NCBI GenBank assembly: GCA_024699125.1
Contig: JAILQE010000012.1
Location: 90,263-154,262 of the forward strand
Origin: Candidatus Saccharimonadota bacterium
GTDB lineage: Bacteria > Patescibacteriota > Saccharimonadia > Saccharimonadales > Saccharimonadaceae
Length of the DNA: 64,000 nt
Direction: 5' to 3'
In this document: positions 1 through 8,729 of the stretch, one piece after another
Layout: each line of letters opens with the position of its first letter
Numbering within the stretch: the stretch's first letter is position 1
Notes under the pieces: model-generated
Database searches by the model: none
Told to the model about the DNA's origin: nothing
The model's input: only the letters and a program-made list of their open reading frames with translations
Translations under genes and position numbers: made by a program

Positions 1-3000
1 CCGTAACGTTAGCTGTGTTAAACGTGGTCAAATCGAGCACCTTAACCCCAGACGTAGAAAACATGCCGCTCATATCTGTTACATTCGTAGTGACAAAGTT
101 TGCGCCAAAGGTTATGGTCTCTGCTTTTGCTTCTTGGAACATCCCGCTCATTGAAACGACATTGGAAGTATTGAATGAGCTAAGGTCTAAACTGGACACT
201 TCGGTTCTGCAGAACATTCTCGCCATATTTTTTGCGCTGGTCGTCACGAACCCGCTTCCGAGATTAAGCGAAGTTAGCTGATGTGCACCTTCAAACATAC
301 TGCTGAAGTCTTCTACTTTAGTAGGCGTGAATGTGCTCAAATCAAGTTCCTCGATCTTACTCCAGAAGAACATGTTCGACATATTTGTCACTTCTTGGGC
401 TTTAAAGTTAGGACCGAACGTGATGCGTTTTACGCCACTGCTCCTAAACATGTTTGCCATATTCTTAGTGTTCGTAGTATCAAACATGCTTAAATCAAGC
501 TCTTCTACTGGAAGCCCACTAAATAGACTCCCCATCGAACCAACCTTACTCGTATCGAAATTTGGCCCAAACGTAATTGATGCAAGAGATGAATCGCCGG
601 CGAACAAGTTAGCCATGTTCGTTAGGCTCGGCGTGCTAAACTTACTAAAGTCTACGACCTCAAGTTTATTGCAATATTCAAACATGCCTTGCATATTTGA
701 CAAGATCGGTAGGTTCGCGCTCGTACCAAAGTCGACGGAAATAAGATTATATGAGCTTCCGAACATCCTCGTAGCTGCCGTGAGTTCAGGAGCATCGAAG
801 TTTGCAAACTTAATATATTTGCTCTTAGAGCCGATAAACATTTGGTATGCGGTTTTTACCTTTGCGAAACTGAAGTTTGTGAGGTCCAGTGTTTCCATTT
901 CTGGATTATCGCCCACGCCACTGAATGTTTCGTAAAAGGTCGTGACGTTTTCGGTATCAAATGAAGCGGTACTAAATTTAGCTACATTAACTCCTTTAAA
1001 CATATAGGACATATCTTGGACTTTACTCGTGTCAAAGCCAGTTAAGTCTAGATATTCAACTTTGCTGTCGCCAGTAAACATGCCACTCATGTTGACCGTG
1101 TCGCCAGTATTAATATTTGCAACATCTATTACGGTAGCATTGGCGAATCCGCTAAACATACTTTTTGCGTTCACGTTCATTGTCGGAACAGAGTCTTCGG
1201 TCCACCAATAAATCGTAGTAGTGTCTTTGTCATACCAAGTATAGATTGGATCTACTGAGTCTGAAACCGAAATAATATTGTCGTCCGTCAAATTGGCTTG
1301 CGCTGGGGTGCCGTTAAAGCGCCTTACGGCCGTTACGTCTTCTAGGGTATGTCCCTCTTCTTCCACTAGCTGGGTGAATTTCGCCTTAACGAAAGAACCA
1401 GTCTCAAATGTTGCGTCGGTTTCGCGCCATTTTCCGTAAAGATGGACTTCGCCGCTGTTTGCGTTTAGGTTTCTAACCGTGGCCTTGTCTTCGTATTCGA
1501 CGCCAGTGCCATCTGCGTTGGTGGTCCAACCGAGTAGCTTGTGTTTCCACCAAGTATAGGCGCTTGGGCTAAGCTGAGTATCCACATCGTAAGTCACCAC
1601 CTGAGGCGACATAACGTTTGGATTATCGACGTTATCGCTATTAGCATGGAATACGATAGTATATTGGGTTGGGTTCCACTTTGCATAGAGCGTTACGGTT
1701 GCATTAGCTTCAGTGGTGAGGTTATTAACTTGCTGTCCATCCGTATAGTCTTGGCCTAGGCCGTCGGCTTGACTGTTCCATCCGCCAAATGTGTAACCAG
1801 CGCGCTCATAGATATTTACAGTAAGATTAGCTGCTGTATCATAGTGCATCTCTAAGTTCGCCATTTCACCAGTAGCTTCGACAGCGTTTTTATCAAATGC
1901 GATTTCGTAGGTATTGGCGCGCCATTCGGCGTAAAGGTTTACGGTGCCGTCGATATCAAGATTAATTACGCGTTGTTGATCGTCGTAATGATCGCCAGTG
2001 CCGTTTGCTTCGGTATTCCAACCCATAAATGTATAGCCAGTACGAGCAAAGCCATTTGCCAGCAAGTTTTCTGGCACGCCGTAGGCAATTTCTTGGCTTG
2101 CCATCGTGCCGGTAGCCTCGTTGCTGTTTTTATCATAAATCACCGTATATGGCGTAACTGCCCATTGCGCATAAAGCGTTACCGTGCCCTGCTCGGCTAA
2201 GTTCGTAACCATCGAACCATTATTATATTTATCACCAGAGCCATCAGCTCTTGTGTTCCAGCTGTCAAACGCAGAGCCAAGCACACCAAACATATTAAGT
2301 GGCAAAGCTTTAGTTTCGCCGTAGACCATTGGGAAGTTGTCCATCGTACCAATGAGATTCGCATGGTTACCATCTAAGATAATTTCATAAGTATTGGCTT
2401 CCCATTGAGCAAAGAGCGTACTTTCACCTTCGGTCCTGAGGTTTTCAACTTCTTCGCCATCCGTATAGGCGCTGCCAGAACCGTCCGCGGCTGTGTTCCA
2501 GCTTACAAAGTGATGACCGGTTTTGGTAAATGCGTTGGCGGTGAGATTTGTGGCTTGGTCGTAGGTGAGGGTTTGGCTATTCATCGTGCCAGCACCAGTA
2601 TTGCCATCAAAGATTACGTTATAAGTATTTGGCGTGTAGTGAGCTTCGAATTCGAGGTTTTGCCTGGTGTGCTGTGCCACGGTAACTGCTAGGTTTTCAT
2701 CGCCAGTAAGGCCAGTGCCAGACCAGCCCTTAAACTGGTAGCCGAGTTTGGTCGGGTTAACAAGCGTGAACGCTTCGGTTTCTTTAGTAAACTCAGTGCG
2801 GTTAGCTGTGGCCGTAGTGCCGCCGTTCAAGTTATAGGTGATTGTATATACGGTAGACGAAACTGGTTCCCATACGGCGACGAAATTTTTGTTGTCCATC
2901 GAACCTGCGTTTGGCAAAGTAACGGTATTAGAGATTGTTCCGCCATCATTCCAACCAACAAAGATTTCGGTAGCGTCACCGTCGCCATCGCGCCTTGTCT

Positions 3001-4309
3001 CAGGATTTCTAAGAGTAAATGATGCCGTCTCGATATTGTAGGAAGTTGGGTTATACATCAATACCAACTCTTCTGGCGTAATGTTGTCATAAGTGATGCG
3101 ATAATTTACTGGCGTGTAGTTTGCAGTATATTCACGATTGCCGGTGCTACCGGTGGCAATCACTATATTTTTGGTTAGCTCAGTTAAATCGGTGCCAGCC
3201 CAGCCAGTAAATTCATAATGCTCTTTGGTTGGCTCGATCAAAGTAATGCTGTCATTAACTGTATAACTTGTAGCGTTGCTAGTTGCCGTAGTGCCACCAT
3301 TTAGATCATAAGAAATCGTGTAATTATCTACGGTGAAAACTGCTTTGATTTTGGCATCGTCTGTGATTGGCGTGGCCGGGTTAAATGGATTGCCGTTTTC
3401 GTCTTGCCAGCCAGCAAAAGTGTAGCCGGCCTTTTGCGGAGTTACAAGGCTCAAGGTGCCGCCATAATTTACGACGGATTTTGTCTCTATGCCATTAACT
3501 TCGCTAGTTACATATAGCAAATCTTTGAGGTTGATTTCGTTTGCAATTTCAAATGTAAAGTTTGCGCTCACAGCGTTTGTGACTGTCATCGTGGCAAGCG
3601 TACCGAGTACGGCAAGCATGATGGCTTTGGTTTTGATATCTAATTTAGTTTTATAAAGACCGCAAATTATCAATACCACACCGATGATAGCAGCCGTAAT
3701 AAATAATGGATTGGCACTGGCACCTGATTTTTCGGCAGTGTTTGCGCCAGTATCCGGGACAACCGTGTCATCATTGGTATTTGGAACCACGATTTCTTCA
3801 TCGTCTTCGACTGGTTCTTCGGCGATCTCTTCATAGTCTAGTAAAAATTTGACATCAAAATTTTGGATGCGAGCTTCTGGATCTGGAATATTATTTACGT
3901 AAGTAACCGTAACGTCGAGTTTTAGATTGCCGCCGGCCACAACTTCTTCACCAGCGTGGCTTGCGTAGCTATAGGCAAGATATGGATTGGAATTATCATC
4001 CGTGATGGCGGAGATTTTGAAGTTTTTGTCTGTGGTGTTTTGCAAAGTGACCGCATAAGTAATGCTGCCGTTCACCTGGTAGAACGTAGCGCTGGAATTA
4101 ATTTTAGTATCCTCAAAGCTGTTAATCGTAGCATCCACACCACCGGTTTTATTGGTGATGGTGGCGTCAGAAATCTTGAACGGACTCGAGGCGGCCGTCA
4201 CATTTAGCGCAATCCAGGCAAACGCAAAAATCACTAAGCCTAACGGCATAGCTATCCGGCTAAATAAGCTTAGCCTGCGTCTACCTCGCATAGCGCACAC
4301 TCCACTCAT
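1..4309 (-). CDS. Giant surface adhesin with InlB-type and BspA/DUF285 repeats (3' end beyond window)
   Basis: This reading frame is absent from the ORF track because its stop codon lies left of base 1; I read it through from 4309. After an N-terminal membrane segment (about residues 17-38) comes a roughly 150-aa domain. An acidic linker leads to VPDTG (about residue 182), a membrane helix and a short basic stretch, then a second hydrophobic segment (about 230-250). Nine InlB/Listeria-Bacteroides-type repeats follow (GYTF.GWN pattern, about 290-955), then DUF285/BspA leucine-rich repeats (LDLSxFxTxNVxxMxxMF) to the window edge. These repeat families are typical of adhesins. The start at 4309 has TAAAAT six nt upstream, matching the leaderless pattern of the window. 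ATG 4291, preceded by GGAG, is the alternative start. Confidence 0.85.
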   Translation of the reverse strand, partial: MSGVCAMRGRRRLSLFSRIAMPLGLVIFAFAWIALNVTAASSPFKISDATITNKTGGVDATINSFEDTKINSSATFYQVNGSITYAVTLQNTTDKNFKISAITDDNSNPYLAYSYASHAGEEVVAGGNLKLDVTVTYVNNIPDPEARIQNFDVKFLLDYEEIAEEPVEDDEEIVVPNTNDDTVVPDTGANTAEKSGASANPLFITAAIIGVVLIICGLYKTKLDIKTKAIMLAVLGTLATMTVTNAVSANFTFEIANEINLKDLLYVTSEVNGIETKSVVNYGGTLSLVTPQKAGYTFAGWQDENGNPFNPATPITDDAKIKAVFTVDNYTISYDLNGGTTATSNATSYTVNDSITLIEPTKEHYEFTGWAGTDLTELTKNIVIATGSTGNREYTANYTPVNYRITYDNITPEELVLMYNPTSYNIETASFTLRNPETRRDGDGDATEIFVGWNDGGTISNTVTLPNAGSMDNKNFVAVWEPVSSTVYTITYNLNGGTTATANRTEFTKETEAFTLVNPTKLGYQFKGWSGTGLTGDENLAVTVAQHTRQNLEFEAHYTPNTYNVIFDGNTGAGTMNSQTLTYDQATNLTANAFTKTGHHFVSWNTAADGSGSAYTDGEEVENLRTEGESTLFAQWEANTYEIILDGNHANLIGTMDNFPMVYGETKALPLNMFGVLGSAFDSWNTRADGSGDKYNNGSMVTNLAEQGTVTLYAQWAVTPYTVIYDKNSNEATGTMASQEIAYGVPENLLANGFARTGYTFMGWNTEANGTGDHYDDQQRVINLDIDGTVNLYAEWRANTYEIAFDKNAVEATGEMANLEMHYDTAANLTVNIYERAGYTFGGWNSQADGLGQDYTDGQQVNNLTTEANATVTLYAKWNPTQYTIVFHANSDNVDNPNVMSPQVVTYDVDTQLSPSAYTWWKHKLLGWTTNADGTGVEYEDKATVRNLNANSGEVHLYGKWRETDATFETGSFVKAKFTQLVEEEGHTLEDVTAVRRFNGTPAQANLTDDNIISVSDSVDPIYTWYDKDTTTIYWWTEDSVPTMNVNAKSMFSGFANATVIDVANINTGDTVNMSGMFTGDSKVEYLDLTGFDTSKVQDMSYMFKGVNVAKFSTASFDTENVTTFYETFSGVGDNPEMETLDLTNFSFAKVKTAYQMFIGSKSKYIKFANFDAPELTAATRMFGSSYNLISVDFGTSANLPILSNMQGMFEYCNKLEVVDFSKFSTPSLTNMANLFAGDSSLASITFGPNFDTSKVGSMGSLFSGLPVEELDLSMFDTTNTKNMANMFRSSGVKRITFGPNFKAQEVTNMSNMFFWSKIEELDLSTFTPTKVEDFSSMFEGAHQLTSLNLGSGFVTTSAKNMARMFCRTEVSSLDLSSFNTSNVVSMSGMFQEAKAETITFGANFVTTNVTDMSGMFSTSGVKVLDLTTFNTANVT

Positions 4310-4345
4310 GCTTTAATTTTAGTACAAGCATAATGAAATGTCTAC

Positions 4346-4467
4346 ATAAAAAATCATAATAATTACTTTTAGAAGACATCTTCTATTACACTATTTTAGT
4401 CAGTTATAATTAGTGGTTATATAAGAGGTTTCTTTTAGTCTTCTAAAAGTAGTTTTATGATTTTTAT
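4346..4467. repeat. Long inverted repeat in a divergent promoter region
   Basis: Two arms of about 30 bp (4346-4377 and 4438-4467) are near-perfect inverted copies of each other, separated by about 60 bp. The inner part contains a TATAAT-like box on the plus strand (GTTATAAT). The element lies between the divergent adhesin (starting at 4309) and the phosphatase gene (starting at 4491). It could be a cruciform regulatory site, a tiny MITE remnant, or an invertible promoter. The sequence alone does not decide between these. Confidence 0.7.
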
Positions 4468-4490
4468 GAATAGCATTTTATAATGTTTAT

Positions 4491-5000
4491 ATGAAAATTA
4501 TTTTGGTGAGACATGGGGAGACGGATTGGAATTTGGAAAGCCGCCTGATGGGGCAGACTGATATTCCACTGAATAAACACGGTATCGAACAGGCTCACAC
4601 TTTAAAAGACAGTCTTGCGGGTGTTGAATTTGACTGTTGTTTTTCTTCGCCACTACTTAGAGCTAAGGAAACTGCTGATATAATTCGCGAAGATCGAAAC
4701 TGCGATGTTGTTTGCGATGATTTATTGATGGAGCGTTTTGGCGGCAAGTTCGAAGGACAGGTTCTTGATAGTTGGGCTGAAGTCACAAAGGACGAAACCG
4801 CTGAGACTTCGGATCAACTCCTGGACCGCGCACGAAATTTTTTCGAAAAACTCAAAAAGACAAAGTGCAACGCCGTTTTAGTCGTTACTCATAATGGTAT
4901 CCTCAAAAATCTACGCCACGTAATCAAAGGCAATACTGGCCCACTCGATTATCATTCTGATAGTTTCAAAAACTGCGAATTCGAAGTCTACGAGATTTAA
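4491..5000 (+). CDS. Histidine phosphatase family protein (phosphoglycerate mutase-like)
   Basis: The 169-aa protein opens with ILVRHGETDWN, the catalytic RHG motif whose histidine is phosphorylated. The second conserved histidine is in VVTHNGIL (about residue 130). The fold family covers cofactor-dependent phosphoglycerate mutases, alpha-ribazole phosphatases and broad phosphatases. The substrate cannot be told from sequence, and the short length fits the phosphatase branch better than glycolytic GpmA. TATAAT lies six nt before the ATG, so the mRNA is probably leaderless. The stop codon shares TTAA with the convergent leuS stop. Confidence 0.9.
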   Translation: MKIILVRHGETDWNLESRLMGQTDIPLNKHGIEQAHTLKDSLAGVEFDCCFSSPLLRAKETADIIREDRNCDVVCDDLLMERFGGKFEGQVLDSWAEVTKDETAETSDQLLDRARNFFEKLKKTKCNAVLVVTHNGILKNLRHVIKGNTGPLDYHSDSFKNCEFEVYEI

Positions 5001-7378
5001 GCAACAATATTTACAAGTTTAGCTTTTTTGACAAAGATTACTTTCTTTGGTTCGCCGGAAACGAATTTCTTTACTTTTTCGTTTTCAAGAGCGAGGGATT
5101 TGATCTTTTCTTCGTCTTCAATGTCTTCGGCTGGCACGCTGAGTTTGGCGCGGAGTTTGCCGTTCACTTGGACAACGATTTCGACGGTGTCAGAAACTAA
5201 GTGTTTATCATCCCAAGTTGGCCATTCGTCGTCGGCGCCAAGTTTTTCGAGCATTTCAGAGGCAAGATGTGGGGCAAATGGCTTCAAGAGTTTGGCGAGG
5301 GCGACAAGGTCGTCGTTTGACACGCCAACTTTGTAAAGCTCGTTCACGTATTCCATCAATGCAGCGACAGCCGTATTGAAGTTGCAGCGATAAATGTCTT
5401 CGGTAACCTTTTTGATCGTCTTGTGGCGAGCTTGTGCGGTCTGCACAGGTTCAGCTTTTTTAGCGTCGGCAAAGCAGAGGCTCCAGCATCGGTTGAGGAA
5501 GCGATAAACGCCACCCACCGAGCGTGGATCCCAAGCAGCATCGAGCTCGACTGGGCCAATAAACATTTCGTAAGTACGAAGCGTATCGGCGCCATAGCCA
5601 TCATTGATCACATCAAGCGGATCGATCACGTTGCCTTTGCTCTTAGACATCTTTTTACCATCCGGTGCGTTGATGTAGCCATGATAAATCAATTTCTTGA
5701 TTGGTTCGCGGAATGGCAAGAAACCTTGGTCGGCAAAGAATTTGCACCAGAAGCGAACGTAGAGCAAGTGAGCCACAGCGTGGTCGGCACCTACGTATAC
5801 ATCAACTGGTTCCCAGTACTTAATTGCTTCTGGATTCCAGGCGTAGTTATCATCATGTGGTGAAGCATAGCGCCACAAGTACCAGCTCGAGCAGGCGTAG
5901 CCATCAAGCGTATCGGTTTCGCGGGTCATTTCTTCGCCATCGATTGTGACTTTGAGCCAGTCTTTGCATTTGGCAAGGGCGGAGCGGCCAGTGTTGTCTG
6001 GTTTGTAATCCTCAACTTCTGGGATCATCACTGGAAGTTGATCTTCTGGAATGGCATGTGGGTTGCCATCTTTGTCGTATGCAATTGGAATTGGACAGCC
6101 CCAGTAGCGCTGGCGAGAAATCAACCAGTCACGCATCTTGTAGGTGGTTTTTGGTGAGCCAATACCGCGTTCGCCGAGCCATGCATTGATTTGTTCGCGG
6201 GCATCTTCGGATGCGGTGCCGCTAAATTGGCCAGAGTTTACCAGTACGCCTTCGCCGTGATAGCAGGCACTATCGTCGTCGGAATTCTCTGGTTTTTCAA
6301 TAACTTTTTTAACTTTGAGATCAAATTTTTGAGCAAAATCGAAGTCGCGTTCATCGTGAGCTGGCACGGCCATCACGGCGCCTTCGCCGTAACCCATCAA
6401 TACATAGTCAGCTACCCAAATTGGCATTTCTTCGCCGGTTAATGGGTTAATCGCATAAGCACCGGTAAATACGCCGGTCTTTTCTTTGTTTTCTTGGCGT
6501 TCGATTTCAGATTTTTTAATCGCGTTCTTGCAGTATTCAGCAACTTTTTCGCGAGTATTATCGTTTACAAGTTCAGAAATCATTGGATGTTCTGGAGCGA
6601 GCACGATAAAGGTCGCGCCAAAAATCGTATCCACGCGAGTGGTGAAAACTTTGATTTCCTGCTGAGTGTCTTTGACGGCAAAATTGACGATTGAGCCTTT
6701 AGAGCGACCAATCCAGTTCTTTTGCATGGTCTTGATTTTTTCTGGCCAATCAAGGGCGTCTACTTCGTCGAGCAATTCATCGGCATATTCAGTGATCTTA
6801 AAGAACCACTGTTTCATTTTCTTTTTCTCGACTTCGTGACCACAGCGCCAGCAGCAACCGTTTTCTACTTGCTCGTTTGCTAGCACGGTTTGATCAACCG
6901 GGCACCACCATTGATAAGATTCTTTTTGATACGCCAAACCCTTTTTGAAGAGTTGCAAGAAGCACCACTGGGTCCATTTGTAGTAGGCTGGATCCGAGGT
7001 GTTGATTTCACGATCCCAATCGATTGCATAGCCAAGACGTTTGGCTTGCTTGCGGAAGTTGTCGATATTAACTTTGGTGGCACTTTGTGGTGAGGTGCCA
7101 GTTTTGATAGCGTAGTTTTCGGCTGGCAGACCAAATGTATCGTAGCCGAATGGGCGCATTACATTTAGTCTTTGCTGCGCATAAAAACGTGACAACACAT
7201 CCACGATGGTGAAGTTGCGCACGTGGCCGACATGAAGGCCTGCACCAGATGGGTATGGGAACATCTCGGCGAGGAACATTTTCGGCGCGTCAGATTTTTC
7301 AGTTGCTTTGAATGGCTTCTCGCTTTCCCAGCGGGCTTGCCACTTTTCTTCAATTTTGATTGGGTCGTATCTTTCCAT
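4997..7378 (-). CDS. leuS: Leucyl-tRNA synthetase
   Basis: At 793 aa this class I synthetase charges tRNA-Leu in the cytoplasm. The HIGH signature appears as GLHVGHVRN (about residues 48-56) and KMSKS as DGKKMSKSKGNV. The CP1 editing domain is present, with TTRVDTIFGA and VMAVPAHDERDF. A CxxC zinc-binding element (CCWRCG) is visible near residue 177. It is somewhat shorter than the roughly 860 aa of E. coli LeuS. TATAAT sits exactly six nt before the ATG and just downstream of a strong terminator, so leuS has its own leaderless promoter and is not a continuation of the upstream RNA unit. Confidence 0.98.
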   Translation of the reverse strand: MERYDPIKIEEKWQARWESEKPFKATEKSDAPKMFLAEMFPYPSGAGLHVGHVRNFTIVDVLSRFYAQQRLNVMRPFGYDTFGLPAENYAIKTGTSPQSATKVNIDNFRKQAKRLGYAIDWDREINTSDPAYYKWTQWCFLQLFKKGLAYQKESYQWWCPVDQTVLANEQVENGCCWRCGHEVEKKKMKQWFFKITEYADELLDEVDALDWPEKIKTMQKNWIGRSKGSIVNFAVKDTQQEIKVFTTRVDTIFGATFIVLAPEHPMISELVNDNTREKVAEYCKNAIKKSEIERQENKEKTGVFTGAYAINPLTGEEMPIWVADYVLMGYGEGAVMAVPAHDERDFDFAQKFDLKVKKVIEKPENSDDDSACYHGEGVLVNSGQFSGTASEDAREQINAWLGERGIGSPKTTYKMRDWLISRQRYWGCPIPIAYDKDGNPHAIPEDQLPVMIPEVEDYKPDNTGRSALAKCKDWLKVTIDGEEMTRETDTLDGYACSSWYLWRYASPHDDNYAWNPEAIKYWEPVDVYVGADHAVAHLLYVRFWCKFFADQGFLPFREPIKKLIYHGYINAPDGKKMSKSKGNVIDPLDVINDGYGADTLRTYEMFIGPVELDAAWDPRSVGGVYRFLNRCWSLCFADAKKAEPVQTAQARHKTIKKVTEDIYRCNFNTAVAALMEYVNELYKVGVSNDDLVALAKLLKPFAPHLASEMLEKLGADDEWPTWDDKHLVSDTVEIVVQVNGKLRAKLSVPAEDIEDEEKIKSLALENEKVKKFVSGEPKKVIFVKKAKLVNIVA

Positions 7379-7394
7379 GAAAATATTATACCAT

Positions 7395-7427
7395 AAAAAT
7401 CACCTTGCTACTAGATGTAGCAAGGTG
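7395..7427 (-). terminator. Rho-independent terminator of the RNA unit upstream of leuS
   Basis: Reading the minus strand, an 11-bp perfect stem (CACCTTGCTAC / GTAGCAAGGTG) with a five-base loop is followed by ATTTTT. It separates the RNA unit from the leuS promoter a few bases downstream. Confidence 0.9.
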
Positions 7428-7752
7428 TATGTAAAAGGGTTTTTAGGCCCTTAATGTACAATGTGCGCCACGCGGTCGCACACTATTCCTCAACCTTTCG
7501 GTAATTTAAGCACAGCGGAGATTTATTAAATCAGTATTCCTATGTTTTTCAACACATATGGTCCTTATTGTGCGTATTACCGCGTTTCCTCCCCGACTCA
7601 CTCCTTGGCGACTCGTAAGCTCGCATTTCAGTCGTCCCTACTTTGCGACGGGATTCGATTTTAACTTTCGACCGCGTGGGTTACATTGTGTTTTACATCT
7701 CCAACTGCTTAGGAGGACATGCCATGGCCATTTTTGAGACTGGAGGCCAGGC
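7395..7752 (-). ncRNA. Unassigned structured RNA, unit 2 of a tandem pair
   Basis: This stretch of about 355 nt has no convincing ORF. It is bounded by a near-consensus promoter (TTGACA at 7782-7787, 17-nt spacer, TAAACT at 7759-7764) and by the strong terminator at 7395-7427. It is rich in short stems. A GAGGAAACGCGGTAATACGC stretch recalls RNase P conserved regions, and GTGCGACCGCG weakly recalls a T-box. Neither assignment holds up: the RNase P 3' core is absent, the UGGN needed by a T-box is absent, and leuS has its own promoter. The size and strong promoter fit a stable housekeeping RNA. The alternative is a regulatory leader of a very short transcript. Confidence 0.5.
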
Positions 7753-7758
7753 TTTAGT

Positions 7759-7787
7759 AGTTTATCGTAAATCTAAATTATTGTCAA
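7759..7787 (-). promoter_or_regulatory. Promoter of RNA unit 2
   Basis: A perfect TTGACA -35 box, 17-nt spacer and TAAACT -10 box on the minus strand directly follow the terminator of RNA unit 1. The predicted start is near 7752. Confidence 0.75.
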
Positions 7788-7791
7788 TACT

Positions 7792-7828
7792 AAAAAAGAG
7801 AGGGGCCCCGCAAAGAACACGGGACCCA
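7792..7828 (-). terminator. Rho-independent terminator of RNA unit 1
   Basis: On the minus strand a GC-rich hairpin (GGGTCCCG / CGGGGCCC) is followed by CTCTCTTTTTT. It lies between RNA unit 1 and the promoter of RNA unit 2. Confidence 0.85.
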
Positions 7829-8164
7829 AAGGAGGTTTCATGATCGTAAGACAGCCCGACCATGAAATAACGAACTGCGCGTGTCGTGAGATAAACTCAC
7901 GAAGCATTTCGGGGTTTTGTATCCCATCCCTATTAGAGCATCCTTAACCGACCACAATACTCGGAAGCCAAACGGCCATCCAGTGCAATCCTTATAGGGA
8001 GTAATACAAAAAGCGGTCTCGCATTACAAGGACGCACCGAGTGACTGCCCAGCCTCTTTTTTCATGGTACCCTACTCTGCTTACGCGCTATGCTAAAGAA
8101 CAACGTCTGGGAATCGAAGACTTAAGAGGAGATTCTTTTGGCCTCACACAATGCACACCAGACG
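7792..8164 (-). ncRNA. Unassigned structured RNA, unit 1 of a tandem pair
   Basis: A perfect promoter (TTGACA, 17 nt, TATAAT) starts a transcript of about 370 nt that ends at the 7792-7828 terminator. The predicted 5' end forms a helix (GCGTCTGG near 8164 pairs with CCAGACGT near 8105), as expected for a structured RNA. No credible protein is encoded on the minus strand; the longest obvious ATG frame is 13 codons. I looked for tmRNA (CCA end, T-loop, tag ORF), SRP RNA (GGTCAGG..GGAAGG loop) and the RNase P cores and could not place them. The unit is real as a transcription unit by its signals, but its identity is unknown. Confidence 0.5.
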
Positions 8165-8169
8165 CTATA

Positions 8170-8198
8170 ATTATACAATCCGATTATGGTGGTGTCAA
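8170..8198 (-). promoter_or_regulatory. Consensus promoter of RNA unit 1
   Basis: TTGACA (8193-8198) and TATAAT (8170-8175) are separated by exactly 17 nt on the minus strand, a perfect sigma-70-type match. It is back to back with the plus-strand extended -10 (TGCTATAAT, 8205-8213) of the methyltransferase gene. Confidence 0.88.
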
Positions 8199-8219
8199 GA
8201 AATGTGCTATAATACCCCC

Positions 8220-8726
8220 ATGGAAATCATTCTAGTATTAGATAATATCCGCTCCACGTACAATGTGGGTGCAATTCTCCGTTCGGCAGAGGGTTTTGGT
8301 GTGTCTAAGGTGGTTTTGTCTGGTTATACCCCTCGTGTGCATGATAAGAATCTACTGCCGCATCTTCGCGCTAAGCTCGATAAAGAGATCCATAAATCTG
8401 CCCTTGGTGCGGAAGATATGCTAGATATTTATTCGTCTGGTGATATAATTTCGGACCTAAAATCATATGCGGCGTCAGGGTACCAAATTGTTGGACTCGA
8501 AAATAACATTCCGGATAAAAAACCGTTTCTTCTCTGTAGTAAAGAGATGAAAAGCCAACTTAAAGATAAAATCGTGCTGGTTTTAGGGGAAGAAGTACAT
8601 GGTATTGATTATTCTCTGTATGATATAATTGATCTTTTTGTTGAAATCCCGATGAAAGGCCAAAAAGAATCATTCAACGTTTCGGTGGCGGCAGGCATCG
8701 CACTGTTTGGTTTATGCTATAATTAG
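8220..8726 (+). CDS. SpoU/TrmH-family RNA 2'-O-methyltransferase
   Basis: The 168-aa protein fits the SPOUT fold. It has the N-terminal DNIRSTYNVGAILRSAEGFG (motif 1 with the N..GAI.R signature), VLVLGEEVHGI (motif 2) and SFNVSVAAGIALF (motif 3, knotted SAM site). Members methylate ribose in tRNA or rRNA; the target here is not evident. The ORF track starts at 8151, but ATG 8220 is six nt after an extended -10 (TGCTATAAT) and begins the family domain directly, so I place the start there, leaderless. The glycosyltransferase gene begins three bases after its stop. Confidence 0.92.
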   Translation: MEIILVLDNIRSTYNVGAILRSAEGFGVSKVVLSGYTPRVHDKNLLPHLRAKLDKEIHKSALGAEDMLDIYSSGDIISDLKSYAASGYQIVGLENNIPDKKPFLLCSKEMKSQLKDKIVLVLGEEVHGIDYSLYDIIDLFVEIPMKGQKESFNVSVAAGIALFGLCYN

Positions 8727-8729
8727 GTT

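Noticed and set aside
7655-7680. Plus-strand GGGATTCGA as the 5' end of a tmRNA
   Set aside because: No CCA-ending acceptor arm, no tag ORF with stop, and all transcription signals in this region face the minus strand.
7395-7752. T-box riboswitch regulating leuS
   Set aside because: AGTGTGCGACCGCG resembles the T-box sequence, but the UGGN bulge is lost, the terminator is an independent hairpin, and leuS has its own -10 box six nt before its ATG downstream of that terminator.
7841-7948. 35-codon plus-strand ORF with a strong SD (AAAGGAGGTTTCATG)
   Set aside because: It lies antisense inside RNA unit 1, overlapping its terminator region, shows no recognisable protein, and no plus-strand promoter is visible.
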